Assembly (NCBI GenBank): GCA_043228905.1
Contig: JBHGNT010000016.1
Span: forward strand, 15,066,001-15,130,000
Length of the DNA: 64,000 nucleotides
Direction of reading: 5' to 3'
DNA from: Azolla caroliniana
Taxonomy: Eukaryota; Polypodiophyta
Shown: one piece after another, positions 29,640 through 42,429 of the stretch
Layout of the letters: the number at the start of each line of letters is the position of its first letter
Numbering within the stretch: position 1 is the first letter of the stretch
Notes under the pieces: model-generated
Database searches by the model: none
Seen by the model: the letters and a program-made list of their open reading frames with translations, nothing else
What the model was told of the DNA's origin: nothing
Made by a program: the position numbers and the translations under genes

Positions 29640-29929
29640 AAAGAGATAGAGAGAAATGTTCATTCATTCATTCATTCATTCCCCATAGAGGGGTTAAATA
29701 ATACAAGAGGGGGTAGATACAAAGGGGTGTAAGCCCCCTAGAGCATTCATATTGGACACTCACTCACACCTCATCGTATCCCTCCACATGCACACACGTG
29801 TGCATGTGTTCACATACATATCGACTCACAATTACATTTATGTTCCCTACACATATACAACATCATCATGATAATATTCGACCCTCACTCATCACACTTG
29901 ACTCTCCGTACAGCTCGTACGGGGTAACA
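29416..29929 (+). repeat. 5' LTR of the non-autonomous element
   Basis: It opens with a telomere-like TTTAGGGTTAGGGTTAAGG and contains a GA microsatellite (about 29606-29635) and ATTC repeats. Confidence 0.92.
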
Positions 29930-29934
29930 CAATA

Positions 29935-29950
29935 TGGCACGCCCGTGGGA
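29935..29950 (+). promoter_or_regulatory. Primer binding site candidate
   Basis: TGGCACGCCCGTGGGA begins five bases after the LTR. TGG at the start fits pairing with a tRNA CCA end. Which tRNA it matches cannot be decided here. Confidence 0.5.
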
Positions 29951-30017
29951 AAGTGCCTTGCACGTCGATCCCACATCCCTTGATGATGATATCTCTTCGA
30001 CCGGAACTTCCATCGGT

Positions 30018-30250
30018 CCTTTCAACGATCGACTCCCTCGATCGGAGCGCTTGACTCGATCATCTCCATCGGTCAGCGACTTTTCCGCAACACGAACATT
30101 CTCGTTCTGTCGACTTATGATATTTGGTAACATCAATGATCGACTCCCTTGATTGGAGCGCTTGACTCGAACATCTCCGTCGGTCAACGACTCTTCTGCG
30201 ACACAAACATTCCCATTCTGTCGGTTCACGAACTTCGGTAACATCATTTG
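30018..30250 (+). repeat. Tandem duplication of about 117 bp
   Basis: Two adjacent copies of a segment starting CGATCGACTCCCT and TGATCGACTCCCT, both ending with GGTAACATCA. They lie just inside the 5' LTR of the non-autonomous element. Confidence 0.8.
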
Positions 30251-32198
30251 GGTCGTCAAAAAAACGTTGTATGTATGTGTGTTCCTTTTGTTGATTTTGT
30301 AAGTTGTGTGTCGATCACGTCCATTTCTTTTAGGTTCATGAGTTTTCGACATTTCGTAGGTGCCCTTTGATTTTTTTAAATTTTGACAATGCCATCATGT
30401 TTTTCGAAATTCTTCGAATGCCCTTAGGTTTTCAAAACTCCTCGAATGCCCCTTATCATTCTCTTTTTCCCTCTTTTTTCTTTTCTTGTTTCCTTCTTTT
30501 TCTCTTGCTTCTGTCGTTTCCCTCCTTTCTATCTGTCTGGCTGACTGTCTTCTTCGATTCCTTCCTTCTTCTTCTTCTTGATTTCTTCTTCTTCAACGTC
30601 TCTTTCTTTGTGTTCTCTAGTATTCTTCTCTTGCGTGCTTCCTTCTTCCATCTTCTTGGTGTTAAACTCTGCTTCTTCTCCTTCTTCTGACATTCTTTTC
30701 CTCTTCTTCCTCATTTGGTTCTTCTTGTTTTCTTCTGTAGTTCTTCTTCCGTTCCTTTCCAGAATTTGTCTTTTTCTGCATTTCTCGTTTCTTTCCATTT
30801 TCTGGTCTGTTCCTTGTCTTCTATACTCTGCACTTTCTTGTCTGTGTGTTCTAGTTCCTTCTTCTATGTCATTTCGCGTCGTTTCTTCCTGTTGTCCGTC
30901 GTTGTCATCGTCTCTGTCGCTTTTAGGTGTCGATGTCCCATCGTCTGGCCATTGTCGTTGCCCTGGCTGTGCATTTCGGCCGTAGTCTCCGTTGCTCTTC
31001 GTCTCTGTCCGGCCATCGTCCCGCTGTCTTCGTCGTTGTCCGGCTGCGTCCGGACCGGCCTCCTCTGTTTCAGCGCCGTTCGGCCACTACGACCGCTCTT
31101 AGGTCGCTCTCCGGCCTCTCCTCCGTCTCAGTCGGTGCACGGTCGTCGTCATCATCTTCCGACCGTGCGTTTGGTTCGTTGTCTCGGCCGTCTGTCTGTT
31201 TCTCCGGCCTTGTCTTGCCCTCAGTCGCACCGACTGCTCCATCCATTGTCCAGCTATTCGGCCGGTTTCCGAACATTCCGGTCAATCCTTCCACTCTTCG
31301 GCCGATGTTTGGCTGTCGTTCCGTATTTGTCCGGCCCTGTCCACCGACTCCATCTCCATCTCGAGTTGTCTCTACCCGTCCTTCTCTCTCTATCCGGTCA
31401 TTTTGTGTCGCCGACTCCGTTATTGTCTCTATTGGTTTCCGTCCGTCTCCATTCCTGTCTCCATCTCTATCGCTTCGTCTGTTGTTGTGTGTGTCTGTCC
31501 GGCCCCGCCGTTGTTGTCGGTTGTCGTTGATGTCTGACGGTTGTCTCGTCCATCACTTTTCAGTGTCACTGTCGTTGTTTCGGTCATCTACTCCGGCTGC
31601 TTCGGTGCTAACCAACTCTGGTTCTAGTTCCGACTCTCTCCGCGATGCTTCTTTTGGACACTGTGAACACTTCCGATTCCGGTCCCGTGCATTCTCAGCA
31701 CATCCTGCCAGTCTCCGCTCCACACACTGCGTCTTCCTCCGCAGTCTCCTGGTGAGCATCTCTTTCCGATAGTGCTGGCACCGGCTCCCTTGTAATCGGA
31801 GTTTTTTTTGTCGATTCTTGCTCCATTCTCCGTCTGGCCGTCTTTCTAGTTACTTGTCTCCGTCTTTCTGGTGTTCTCTCGCACCATGCTTTCTTGCACA
31901 CACACATTGCTAACTGCAAATTTGCACATATGTTGTAGCCATTCTCACACACTCACAATGCGGTCGTACATTTTTGGCAACATTTCTCGGACATTTATGA
32001 CAAAAATAGACCAAATAAAACACACATATATAGAGATTAATTTGTTGTAGAATTGTATGGCAATCAATCTTCCATTTCCGATTTCTTTCGCACATAATCG
32101 TAGCGTTTTGCTGCATTTCATTGTTGTCATGTCTCTGTTGCGTATTAGTCTTCGACTTCATCTCCAAAAGGGGGTCGCCCATCGTGGTCGCCAAATGG

Positions 32199-32387
32199 TG
32201 TTGTAGGTTTTAGGGTTAGGGTTAAGGACGATGATAATCATGATAAAGATAGACATGGTGGTTATGATGATGATGGAGAGTATGGGATTGATGGTGAGAG
32301 AGATCATGTGCATTGACAAGCATTGCGGGGTGGGGGGTGGTGCCTAGAATGGCTCCACCCCCCTCCCAAGGGGATTCAACGTTGAGG

Positions 32388-32422
<35 letters not shown>

Positions 32423-32712
32423 AAAGAGATAGAGAGAAATGTTCATTCATTCATTCATTCATTCCCCATAAAGGGGTTAAATAATACAAGAGGGGGTAGA
32501 TACAAAGGGGTGTAAGCCCCCTAGAGCATTCATATTGGACACTCACTCACACCTCATCGTATCCCTCCACATGCACACACGTGTGCATGTGTTCACATAC
32601 ATATCGACTCACAATTACATTTATGTTCCCTACACATATACAACATCATCATGATAATATTCGACCCTCACTCATCACACTTGACTCTCCGTACAACTCG
32701 TACGGGGTAACA
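32199..32712 (+). repeat. 3' LTR of the non-autonomous element
   Basis: It is 514 bp, identical to 29416-29929 except at four transitions, and followed by the ATGTT duplication. Confidence 0.92.
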
Positions 32713-32717
32713 ATGTT

Positions 32718-33839
32718 TATCTTTTGGTGAAATGAGCTAGAAAGACACGTTGATGGTTAGATAACAATATATATCTAATTTTGACATATGGATCACTAAA
32801 CAACATTGACCTTTGGTCATTATAGGATGAATCTCATATTGCGTCCTTGATAGCATCACATTACTGCAAGAAGAAACAATTGTTATATGGTTACTACACA
32901 TGTTCCTAAATTTACAAATTGGCCAAGTTGAATTATCAAAGGTGTGGATACCATAAGGTGTTAAAATGACTATAACACATACTCATAGAAAATGAAATAT
33001 TAGTTATTGTTTATATTGGATAATCTAATTCCATGATCCTTCACTTACAAACAATGCCTTTATTATAAAGCATACAATCTGATGCACATGTTGCAAAAGC
33101 TAGAGACCAGTTAGGAGACTTGAAGGGTAAATGAGAAAATTGTAGTTTTGGCAAAATATCATACTGAAACTTTTTGTATCCATACTTACTTCACTAATAT
33201 CCATAGACATTTAGTTGCTAGGTCATTTTCAATATACATGCACCTATTGCATATGACCTTAGCTTCTACAAAATATAACTTATATTTTTCCAACTATTTA
33301 TCAAACGAAATTGCACATCTCATGCATGATTCCCACGCATTCCTTAAAGGACGCATAAGATTTCAAGAACTATCGAGGATGACAATATCAGTGACAAGAC
33401 TAGGCATGTCTTTTTGCTTGTCTAGTCGATCATGGAAAATTATTTCACGGGGTATCCAGATCTTAAAATTATAATATGGATTTCGTTTTATATTCTCAAT
33501 ATTCAATTAGGGTCTACCATTCTTAAAACCCCACACTTGGATGACTTGGGGATTGATATGTCTTGTGGGTCTTGTTTGTCCCCCTTGTGTATGATAGGAT
33601 ATACCTCATCATTATCATTATATCTCTCTCTCATTATTAGCTTGGTTGTTTACACCACTGTATCAAAGGTTTCATACACACCCTGGGTTGGTGTCCCCTA
33701 CACTTCGTCGTCTTAGATGTTGTAATTTTGTTATAAACTTCAATGAGTACCAGTGTCATAGATACAATGGGCTATGCCCATGTCCCATATGTCGCATACA
33801 TTGTTTCGGGGCCTCCAACCTAGAAGTTGTATTCAATCC
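32718..33839. other. AT-rich spacer
   Basis: No gene recognised. Short plus-strand frames (33148-33474, 33432-33716) lack recognisable motifs and are not supported as genes. Confidence 0.45.
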
Positions 33840-34396
33840 CTTACGGATAACAATCGGCAACGGTTCGGTTTGAACCGAACCGAACTGCGAAACCGCGGCT
33901 TAGCAACTTAATAGTTTCAACGGTTCGGTTCGGTTTTAGGTTCAGGTTTAAAAAAATGGTTTGGTTCGGTTTCAACAGTCAGAAACCACGGTTTAAACAG
34001 TTAAACGGTTAAACGGTTTTTTATTTTTTATTTTTTTTTATAAAATTAAAAAAAAAATTGTTTTAAAACTATCTTTTCATTTTTATACCGTCTTTAAAAT
34101 TTAGGAACATCTTTAAATTTTTAAAAATTTAAAATAATGAAATATTGTAAATTTAAAATTTAAAATAATGAAATATTGTAAATTTAAAATTTAAAATTTG
34201 AGCTAAGTTGAAAACTGAAACCAAACCACAAAACCGCGGCTTTTACGGTTTGAATTTTTTTTAATGGTTTCGTGGTTTGGTTCGGTTTGGTTCAGGTTTC
34301 AAAAATTTTAAACAGTTCAGTTCCAAACCAGTTCGGTTTAGACCCTCTGAAACTGAACCAAACTAAATCGAACCATTGCCGATTGTTACTTATGGA
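33840..34396. mobile_element. hAT-type MITE with 8-bp TSD
   Basis: CTTACGGA (33840-33847) and CTTATGGA (34389-34396) form an 8-bp duplication with one mismatch. The 541-bp element starts TAACAATCGGCAACGGTTCG and its other end is the inverse with two differences in about 24 bp. The interior is built from GGTTCGGTT-type repeats and AT-rich sequence and has no coding potential. Eight-bp duplications and short TIRs point to the hAT superfamily. Confidence 0.85.
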
Positions 34397-35540
34397 CTAC
34401 AAATAAATCGATATGAAGTGACCTTCCTCTTCATGTATTGATAGGTCACAAGCCACAAACATGTCACACATGCTCCCTCTCATTCTCTCTCAAGAATTCA
34501 CATCCAATGGGGTCCTCTAAACTTTCATGTCCTGTAGACTTTTAATGCAAAGGGAGTTTGACTTTTATATTTACGTGTTTGGAACAAAAAGCATAACTTA
34601 AAGCTTTTGATTAAGTCTTTGTTAGAGGCAAAACATCCACTATATACAAATCTAATGCTAATGATAATTAGATACATTGCCTAGACGAATCCCCTATAAT
34701 TCAGGTTATAATTAAGCCAACTCTCCCATATTAAGCTAATCTTCACTCACTTACAATGTCATTAGTAGTTAATATTACAAGCTCTTAGTACATCCATCCC
34801 TGGCTTTTGATTTGATTGCCATATTTTTTATATAGGAAGCTTATCTACATGCATCCTTACTATTGGGGTTAATTACGCAATTGGACAGGTAATTATACTC
34901 TGATTAGTGTTTATTGGTTATGCTTTGATTGGTTAGTGTATTGATGTCTAGTCTTTTAACTAATTAAGAATGACCCCTGCATACTACATATTGGTGCATC
35001 ATCTTCTGTGCTCCTAGTCTTTACCATTGCTCATGTTGATTTTTAATCATTTCTTCGAGGGTTTTGACATGAGGAAAACATTTGAAATTATTGTATACGT
35101 TGGTGTTATGCCCTAGAACCTCATTCTCTCCTCCTAGGAGGAGGATCCTTATGTGATCCTTAAGGATTCAAGTAATGACACATTAGAGTTAATCACAATG
35201 TTAATCATAAGTTCTCAAGCCACATAATTACCATAAGAATATTATGTTTCTTCAAAATATCAAATCATAAGCTAGTATGATTTCCTCTATCTTGAATAGC
35301 ATATTGCAAAGAACACACATGTCCCTCTATATCTAACCAAAACTAAAACTCTTCCATATGGAAACACATCCTACCAAAATGTGATAAGCGAACAACATCC
35401 TTATAGTTGATTCACACTCCTATAGTATGCAAACACTACTAGAGTGGATTTTGCTAATCCTCCATGTAACAACTCACTATGGTAGTGGTACCCTTCTTTT
35501 GAGTTAGTTCCTTGTTACATGGTTTATAGTTTTCTCTCTT
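34397..35540. other. AT-rich spacer
   Basis: Nothing recognisable on either strand. Confidence 0.45.
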
Positions 35541-35543
35541 TGG

Positions 35544-35750
35544 TCACTTACTAATTCTAGTGGATATATGAAACTGTACACGTAATTTATTTTGTCCATG
35601 GAGCTTGGAAAGTTCTTTGACATTGGTTATTAGTGATTTGGGGAGGTTTTTGTCTTGCCAAGGTCCATCCCAATTTATTGTATGTTGACAACATAACCTT
35701 AGGAGTATTCTACTTGATACAATAAATCCACATTTTGTAGGTTTCAACCT
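35544..35750 (-). pseudogene. Degraded Gypsy integrase fragment
   Basis: The minus-strand frame contains WQDKNLPKSLITNVKELSKLHGQNKLRVQFH, comparable to the Gypsy integrase stretch SDRDxxFxSxFWKELFKLxGTKLxxSTAYHP. Only this short anchor is visible, and the rest has decayed. Confidence 0.4.
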
Positions 35751-35916
35751 TAGTCGTGGTTCTCAAAATTTATCGAGAGATATTGTTGTATGTGTTAGAT
35801 TTCCCTATGTTGCTTTTAACATAGTGATGGATGTTTTCAATTCAAGCATTCTCACCATGTCCATGAAAACTTTTAGTTCCTAGAAAAATGTTGTATTTTC
35901 CTAACTATGCAATGTT

Positions 35917-36130
35917 ATGAAAATTTGGTAGTAGTTAGTAATGTCATCAAGAAAATTGTAAGTTTCATGGTTTGCATGCAAAATAATGGTTGAATAGGTC
36001 AAACATTTTCGTTGTATGAAAATTTGGTAGTAGTTAATAATGTCATCATGAAAGTTGTATGTTTCATGGTTTTCATGCAAAATAATGTCCCTAAACAATG
36101 ACTGAAATAGGTCAAACATTTTGGTTGTGT
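35917..36130. repeat. Tandem duplication of about 100 bp
   Basis: Two similar copies of ATGAAAATTTGGTAGTAGTTA..GTCATCA..TTTCATGGTTT..GGTCAAACATTTT, the second with a 20-bp insertion. Confidence 0.75.
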
Positions 36131-37240
36131 TTAACTAATAATAACAGTTAAGTATGCTAGTGGGATAACTCTTTAAAAATGTGGTATACCTATACCATTT
36201 TGAGTTAGTTTATTGTTACATGGTTTATAGTGTGCCTTTTTTGCTAGAGACAAGAATCAAACCTCCAACTTCCAATGCCATAACCAAGTGTCATAGCAAA
36301 TGCATCTCCACACATGACATGGTTGTGATAAAATGCTTCTACAATAAGATACTTGTATATTTGGAGTTTTGTCATTCTAGAACTCTTTGGAATCTCTGGA
36401 AAGTTCTAGAAACTTCCAAAGCATGTATTCTACAAATATTGGAAATAATCTACAAACTTTAGGAGCATGCATGCACATGTAATAATTAGAAACATGTACA
36501 AATATATAGTTGTTCATCTTGATCATAAGTATGTAATTTCATTCTTTCTCTCTCAATATTTTGTCTCTTATCTAACTCACATTCCTTGTCTCATTTCCCC
36601 TTATCTGTAACAGATTGTTCACCTTCCCCTTCCTAAGCCTCATCATGTCTTACTCCACTGGAAACTGCAATAAGATGATGACAACCTTGCAAAAAGTCCA
36701 AATTACAACATTTGAGAATCATTGTGGAAACTTCATGCAACTTCATCGACAATTTCTTCAACCCCTAATGTTCTGGAGCCTAAGGTTATTCTACCAGACA
36801 ACTTAAATGGCTCAAGGACTTGGTATCACGGGTTATCAATACGATCCAACTTACCATTTAATCACAACCCACATGTTATTCTAATGATTTTTGTTGAGTT
36901 GTTGTAGTATTCTTCTCTTGGGTCTCGCACAAGTCTCGTTTGCGCCTCTAGTTGAAACATCATCATGTTCTACAAGACTTTCATGCTTTCCTTTAGAGCT
37001 TGAATTGTCATTTGGGGATATGGATCACATTAAATGACCTTTACAAAGCTCTATTCATTACAAATGGTATGTGATGATGTTCAATGGGACAACCAAAATT
37101 CTATCAGAACCTTTGAGGCGAAATGAAGAATCTATAGTTAAGTGTTTTGTAGCCCACATCCTTGTCACAATTGATTACTCAAGAAAATAATTATGATAAT
37201 CATGAACTTTGACGAGAAGAGCTCGTGACACAAGGGTTTC
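36131..37240. other. Spacer without a supported gene
   Basis: Mixed AT-rich sequence. Small plus-strand frames at 36181-36462 and 36615-36806 have no recognisable features. Confidence 0.4.
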
Positions 37241-37249
37241 AATCTTTCC

Positions 37250-38095
37250 AATGATAGACCCACTGATGTTAGACCCACCTACCTCATTGCAGTCATTGTT
37301 TTCCAAGGTAATCGATACCCACGTTTCGATGGAGATCAATTGAGCTCAATTCAAACCTCTTACCGATGCACAAGATCAATATTGATGAGAAAATGCCCTA
37401 TGCCTCTATTTTGGTTAATCCAAGTATATTATTCACCAGTGCCCAAAGAAGGGTTCCTGACGAAAAATCTACAAAGGAACCACAATTCAAAGCTCCCACT
37501 ACTAGGAAAACAACAATGTCTTGTTAAAGTATGAGTCATGCAACCGGATGACTCTTGGTATTCACCTTTATTCTGTTCCTACCATTAGTCTACATCTCTT
37601 GGAGTTTTAATTAAAGGTAAGTATTTGTTCTAGATCTACCCTCATGATTTTACTAGGTTCACTAGATTTTGGAGCAAGTACTTGTACCATTTGTCTACAC
37701 CTCTTGGAGTTTTCAATTAAAACTAATTATTTGTTCTAGATCTACCTCCATAAATTCATTAGCTTGACTAGATTTTGGAGCAACAACTTGTTTTATCGAC
37801 ATAGCCTTCATCCAAAAACTTAAAATCCAGCTTTCCAAAGATAAAAACCAATATAAGTCGAAACCATTGACAAGATAATGCTTTCATGAGGTGCAATTAT
37901 ATAATTGAGTACCCCTTTAGCCATTCAAATCAGTTCCTAGCAACAAGAACTTATCTTATATCTCATTGCCTCACCCCAACATCTAATCGTCTTGAAGGTC
38001 TCATGGTTGCAAATGCATTTTCTAGTATTGGATTGGTCCAACCACTCCCTCACCTTCAACACAAAGATGTATCCATAGAGCTAGAAAAATCTTGA
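37250..38095 (+). pseudogene. Decayed Gypsy gag knuckle and protease
   Basis: Around 37350-37450 the plus frame shows a degraded knuckle LCLYFG..SKYIIHQCPK. Near 37660 and again near 37765 the reading LDFGAST and LDFGATTCFIDIAFIQKL matches a Gypsy protease (LxDSGATxxFI) with Asp-Ser-Gly changed to Asp-Phe-Gly. Many stops and frame changes are present. Confidence 0.45.
37583..37800 (+). repeat. Tandem duplication of about 110 bp within the protease remnant
   Basis: GTCTACA[TC]CTCTTGGAGTTTT..TATTTGTTCTAGATCTACC..ACTAGATTTTGGAGCAA occurs twice in succession. Confidence 0.75.
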
Positions 38096-38501
38096 CTTGA
38101 ATTCTTATACCTCGACACTAAGGAAAGAAGTCTAAAATTGATTGCTTTAACCCCATTCTCCTATTTGAGCAAGGTCTATTGACATGATTCTTGCTCTAGT
38201 GAGGACCAATTCCAACTCAATTTTCTCACTCCCCAACGCACCTGCCCAACTCTAGAACTATGCTCTTACATTGAGATGAGTAAGGAATCAATCAATAGTG
38301 TCCCTAGGAAGTGGCTTGGTAAACATGTTAGCTCTAGAACCGTGCTCCTATAACTCTATGTTGGCTAAGAAGTATTTATCAAAAGTTGATCTTAAATGTT
38401 AAGAATTAGGTAAGTAATTAAGCAAGGGTTAATAAGTACCTAATTATGTGATTAAGGTAAGCGTGGAAGATTATGTGATATGTGTGTGTCTGTGTGTGAG
38501 A

Positions 38502-38547
<46 letters not shown>

Positions 38548-39060
38548 GTTAACACTTATGAACAACACAAGATGGGGGATGATTAACTCTATATTAAATT
38601 AGCATCAACATCATCAAATTCATCAAATTCAAAAATACCCACAGTGAGGTATATATAGATCTCATGTGCAAGGGGGCACATGTGTGAGGAGAATATAGGT
38701 ACAAGGGTGTAAGTCCTATATTAAATGTACTTGGGACTGGAGGATCTAGAATATCCCACTTAAGTACAAGGTCCTATTTAAGGCGTTATAGTCAACACTT
38801 CTAACTAGATTATATCTAGGTAACTACGAAGTTACATGGTTGACTAACTAACTAAACTAAGTTGAGCTTGATCTCTCAACAAAATAATGTAGAAGCCCTA
38901 AAAATGTCATTTCAAATGTTGTAGCTTTTGAAGAATGAAGACCTTATTTGACAAGGTCATAACAAAATGTCCAAGTGATAACCGATCAAAACTTGAATGT
39001 TACATTGACATCAAGGTCATTAGTGGACTTTTTTAGCTAATTATGACTTTGAAATATTAT
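38096..39060. other. Spacer with a GA microsatellite
   Basis: A run of about 20 GA units lies near 38505-38544. Flanking sequence (38470-38890) has an LTR-like look (short repeats, TATATAGA at about 38653), but no partner or target duplication was found. Confidence 0.45.
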
Positions 39061-40242
39061 TTCGGTTGGGGTCCACGACAAGAAGGTTGATGCTAATTCT
39101 TGATGATGTTTAGAATTCAAGCTCCAACCAAGGGATGACACCTATGACCAATAATCCCAATGTTTGTTGAAGCTAGATCAAATCCTTATCTTTGCGAGAT
39201 AAATACTACATGAGCATTTGCTCCTCAAGGAGGTAGTTGAAGCACTAGTGACAAACAAATTCACAAATGAAATTAAGGTAAGGCTTAATAATCCACACAA
39301 GGAGAAGAATAGGGCAGAACTCAATTGGTTCAAATTCGAAAACAAATTCATATATTGAGACAATGTTTTATGTCCCCCAAGGGCCGTGTCTAACTTGAGC
39401 ATTGTAGAAATGCCATAATGACCCACTCCCTTACCATTTAAGTGTTAGGAAAATTATAGAATTATTCTTATGAGGATATTTGTCGCCTCAACCAAGAAAT
39501 TTGTCAAAGAACTCATCAAGACATGTGATATTTGTGCTCCATCCAAAGTAGTACATCATCTATCTCCATTCCAAGCCAACATTGGACGTCTATCTCCATG
39601 GATTTTATCACTAACTTACCCCCTACTCGGTAGGTTTGACTCACTTCACCCCATGCCCCAAAACCATTTCAGGAGAAGAGACACTAGATCTATTTTTAAA
39701 GAATGTTGTTCGACTACATGAGTTTCTAGATAATGACACTTTAGATTGGTGATCTCAAGTCATCTCTCATTTTAGGAGATGTCTCCTCCAAACATTCAAC
39801 ACTTTAGTGAATCTATATTTGGCATATCATCCACAAACTAATGGCCAAACAAATTGGGTTAACCAAAATCTAGAATAATACCTTTGGTTCTTTGTCAATT
39901 ACCAACAAGCTGATTAGGTTGACCTATTCCCAATGGTAGAGTTTGCCGACAATAACTCACCACATAAGTTGGCCAAAGTTACCCCATACTTTACAAATTG
40001 TAGCTTATACCCTCACCTCAACATTTCCATGCCTCCCAAATCTGTAAGCCCATTAGCAAAAGAACAAGCCCATAAAAACTAGAGGACATACAATAGAAAC
40101 TATCCTTGGAACTCACTCTTGTTGGTGAACAACACAAGAATCATGCTAATCATCATCGATATGATACTTCCAGCTTTGAAGTTTGTGGTTTGGTTTGGAT
40201 TGTATACCAAAATATTGCCACCACTAGTCCCTGCAAGAAGTT
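39061..40242 (+). pseudogene. Decayed Gypsy integrase region (different family)
   Basis: The plus frames show FVKELIKTCDICAPSKVVHH (zinc module end), then SPWILSLTY-like in place of the SMDFITxLP block, AYHPQTNGQTN-like sequence near 39825, and VEFADNNSPHKLAKVTPYF. Near 40190 it reads NIATTSPCKKF, an integrase C-terminal pattern. Several stops and shifts are present. The old chromovirus LTR starting at 40243 is inserted at its end. Confidence 0.6.
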
Positions 40243-40695
40243 TGTTATGGGCATGACCATAATTTATCCCGTGGTAAGCTTTATCGCAGTAGTCTACACA
40301 CGAGGATAAAGTGTGAGGTTAATTGAGAGTGTAAAGAAGGGAAGATTACTTTTACTCCTAGGAATTGAGATAACCGATAAGGGACAAGTGTGAACTTGCT
40401 TGGGGGCCTTAGGCTTGGCTATAAGTATGAGGCCTAACTACCCTCATTAACACATCATTTGACTACTTTGAGACTATGATCGTGTGGTGAACAAACTATT
40501 CTAGCGAGTGCGCCAGTACCAAGTATGACTTGATGCCATGATGGTGGTATGGGATTTCAATCAAGTTTTGAGTCCATCTCGATCCCTTCACTCGAGGGTG
40601 GTTGGGTGGATAAACACCTTTCTTTCTCTCTCTTTTATTATCTATTCATCATATATTTCATTGTCTTATGCTTACATTAGGAATAATCTCTAACA
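40243..40695 (+). repeat. 5' LTR of the old chromovirus relative
   Basis: It shares blocks such as CCCGTGGTAAG, GAGAGTGTAAAGAAGG, AGTGTGAACTTGC and GGTGGTATGGGA with the young LTR. Confidence 0.75.
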
Positions 40696-42429
40696 TATGG
40701 TATTTGAGCGTTTTTTTTATGTTTCTTTTGTTGATGTGATTTGTTTTGGATGGTGATTGTTCAATGATCGTTCAAGCTTAATCTAGAAATGCGTCAACAA
40801 AGGAACTTGAGTACTTTTGTTTTCTTTAATCATGTTTAAGTCAATATGTGATAATTTCAATCATTTAATCATATTGTAGTGGTCATAGTTTGTTTGTATA
40901 AAACATACACATATATTACATATACGTATGAGGTCAATACCTCAACTACCATGTATTTGATATGTGATCTATGTTGTATGCATAAGAGGTCAATATCTCA
41001 ATTGCGTAATACTTTCACTCTTATTTTTTGGATGTTGTGTGTGCATAGAGGCTATATGCCTTGATTACATATCTCGATTACATCATTCATTAGATTATGT
41101 TTTGTTAACGATTCTTTTATATATACATATGTAATTACATGTATACGTATGTGATCATATACATGTCATAAACATATATTGTATGTGATGGTTGTCGCTT
41201 CAAGGTCAGGATCTTGGTGGCCATCTTCACCTTTTTTTGTGGGAAGGTGCAGTCACCATCTTTTTTTAACAAAAATTCATTGTTATCCCCCTTGGTTACG
41301 TCGGTTTTGCTATACATAACAATGAAACAAGCATGGCCATAATGAGGTTGTGTGCATGAGGGCATGACCCACTTCATGCCAGGTTGCCCTTATTAAACAT
41401 ACATCCAACATTCCACACTCGTTACATGATTATGATGCCACCACGAGATCATCATTACAAAACACATTTATAATAAAATAATCATGGGCCTACTACGAAA
41501 AAGAGGGCTAGTGTTGGCTCAACCATTAGGTTGCTCCTTATGGTATGCCATTGTAATGATGATACTTAGTTTTCTATTTAACGAGTGGGAAATAAGGATT
41601 CTAGACACATATGTTTTTCTTTAATAAGACTTAGAATAATATGGGTACATGCCTTCACATATCTCTATACACATAAGCATTCAAAATTTAATATGAGCAA
41701 GCCATTTGGCTAGCTCAAGTGTTTATTGATGTTGTTCTTGAGGTTTCGAGTTCAAATTTGACCAAGACCATACAATATTATTGATACATACAACTATAAA
41801 ACATGTTTAGACTTGAGGTCTAACTGCTTTTCGGGGCCCTCATAATGAGACTTAAAGAGCCAAAACCACATGGGTGGGCATATAAACATAATTTATTGTT
41901 AACATTTTTTTGTGTATAAACTATTCATGATGTGAACAAACATGGTTGAGCCTCGGGGAGCCACCATGAAATAATCGATATAGAGATCGGGAAAGACATG
42001 CATTTGTCACCCCCATGGTTTTTAAAACACCTTTGTGTTACCATAGTTACCTAATCTTGAACCTCATCTCACACGTCAAGAGGGGTATAGACATGAGATC
42101 ATGATCTCGATTAATGTTTGCCCATGATATGTTTACATCACGACATGATGTTATGGTTATTTGTTTGACCTCATCCTATTTCTTTGTCATACATCATATT
42201 TTTATGGCTCATAATAATGACCCCATGACATCCTCCCATGTGAAGGGGATTCAAGGAAATCCTCCTCGTGCAATCCCCATTGAGTAGTATTTTTTACAAA
42301 TACAAAATTTCCTTAATTTTACCTTGAATGAGATTGCTAAACTTCGGCAATATCATGGTGTCAGATACCTGGATAGACTTTGTCAAGGTTTTCAAGGGTT
42401 AATTTCTGCAACCACCATCTCGCACCGAG

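Larger units (their letters stand above)
29411..32717 (+). mobile_element. Non-autonomous LTR retrotransposon (LARD-like), 3.3 kb, with TSD
   Basis: ATGTT at 29411-29415 and 32713-32717 is a perfect target duplication. The LTRs are 29416-29929 and 32199-32712 (514 bp each, TGTTGTAGG to GGGTAACA), with four differences by eye, all transitions. A primer-site candidate TGGCACGCCCGTGGGA lies at 29935-29950 and a purine run CCAAAAGGGGG about 25 bp before the 3' LTR. The 2.27-kb interior has no gag, protease, integrase or reverse transcriptase, so it must move with proteins from another element. Much of the interior is pyrimidine-rich on the plus strand. Confidence 0.92.

Noticed and set aside
30715-31772. 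Two long overlapping plus-strand open frames (271 and 281 codons) as genes
   Set aside because: They lie in the pyrimidine-rich interior of the non-autonomous LTR element, overlap in different frames, and consist of low-complexity Ser/Leu/Phe/Val-rich sequence without motifs.
38470-38900. Possible solo LTR around the GA microsatellite
   Set aside because: No TG..CA ends with a target duplication and no partner copy could be found in the window.
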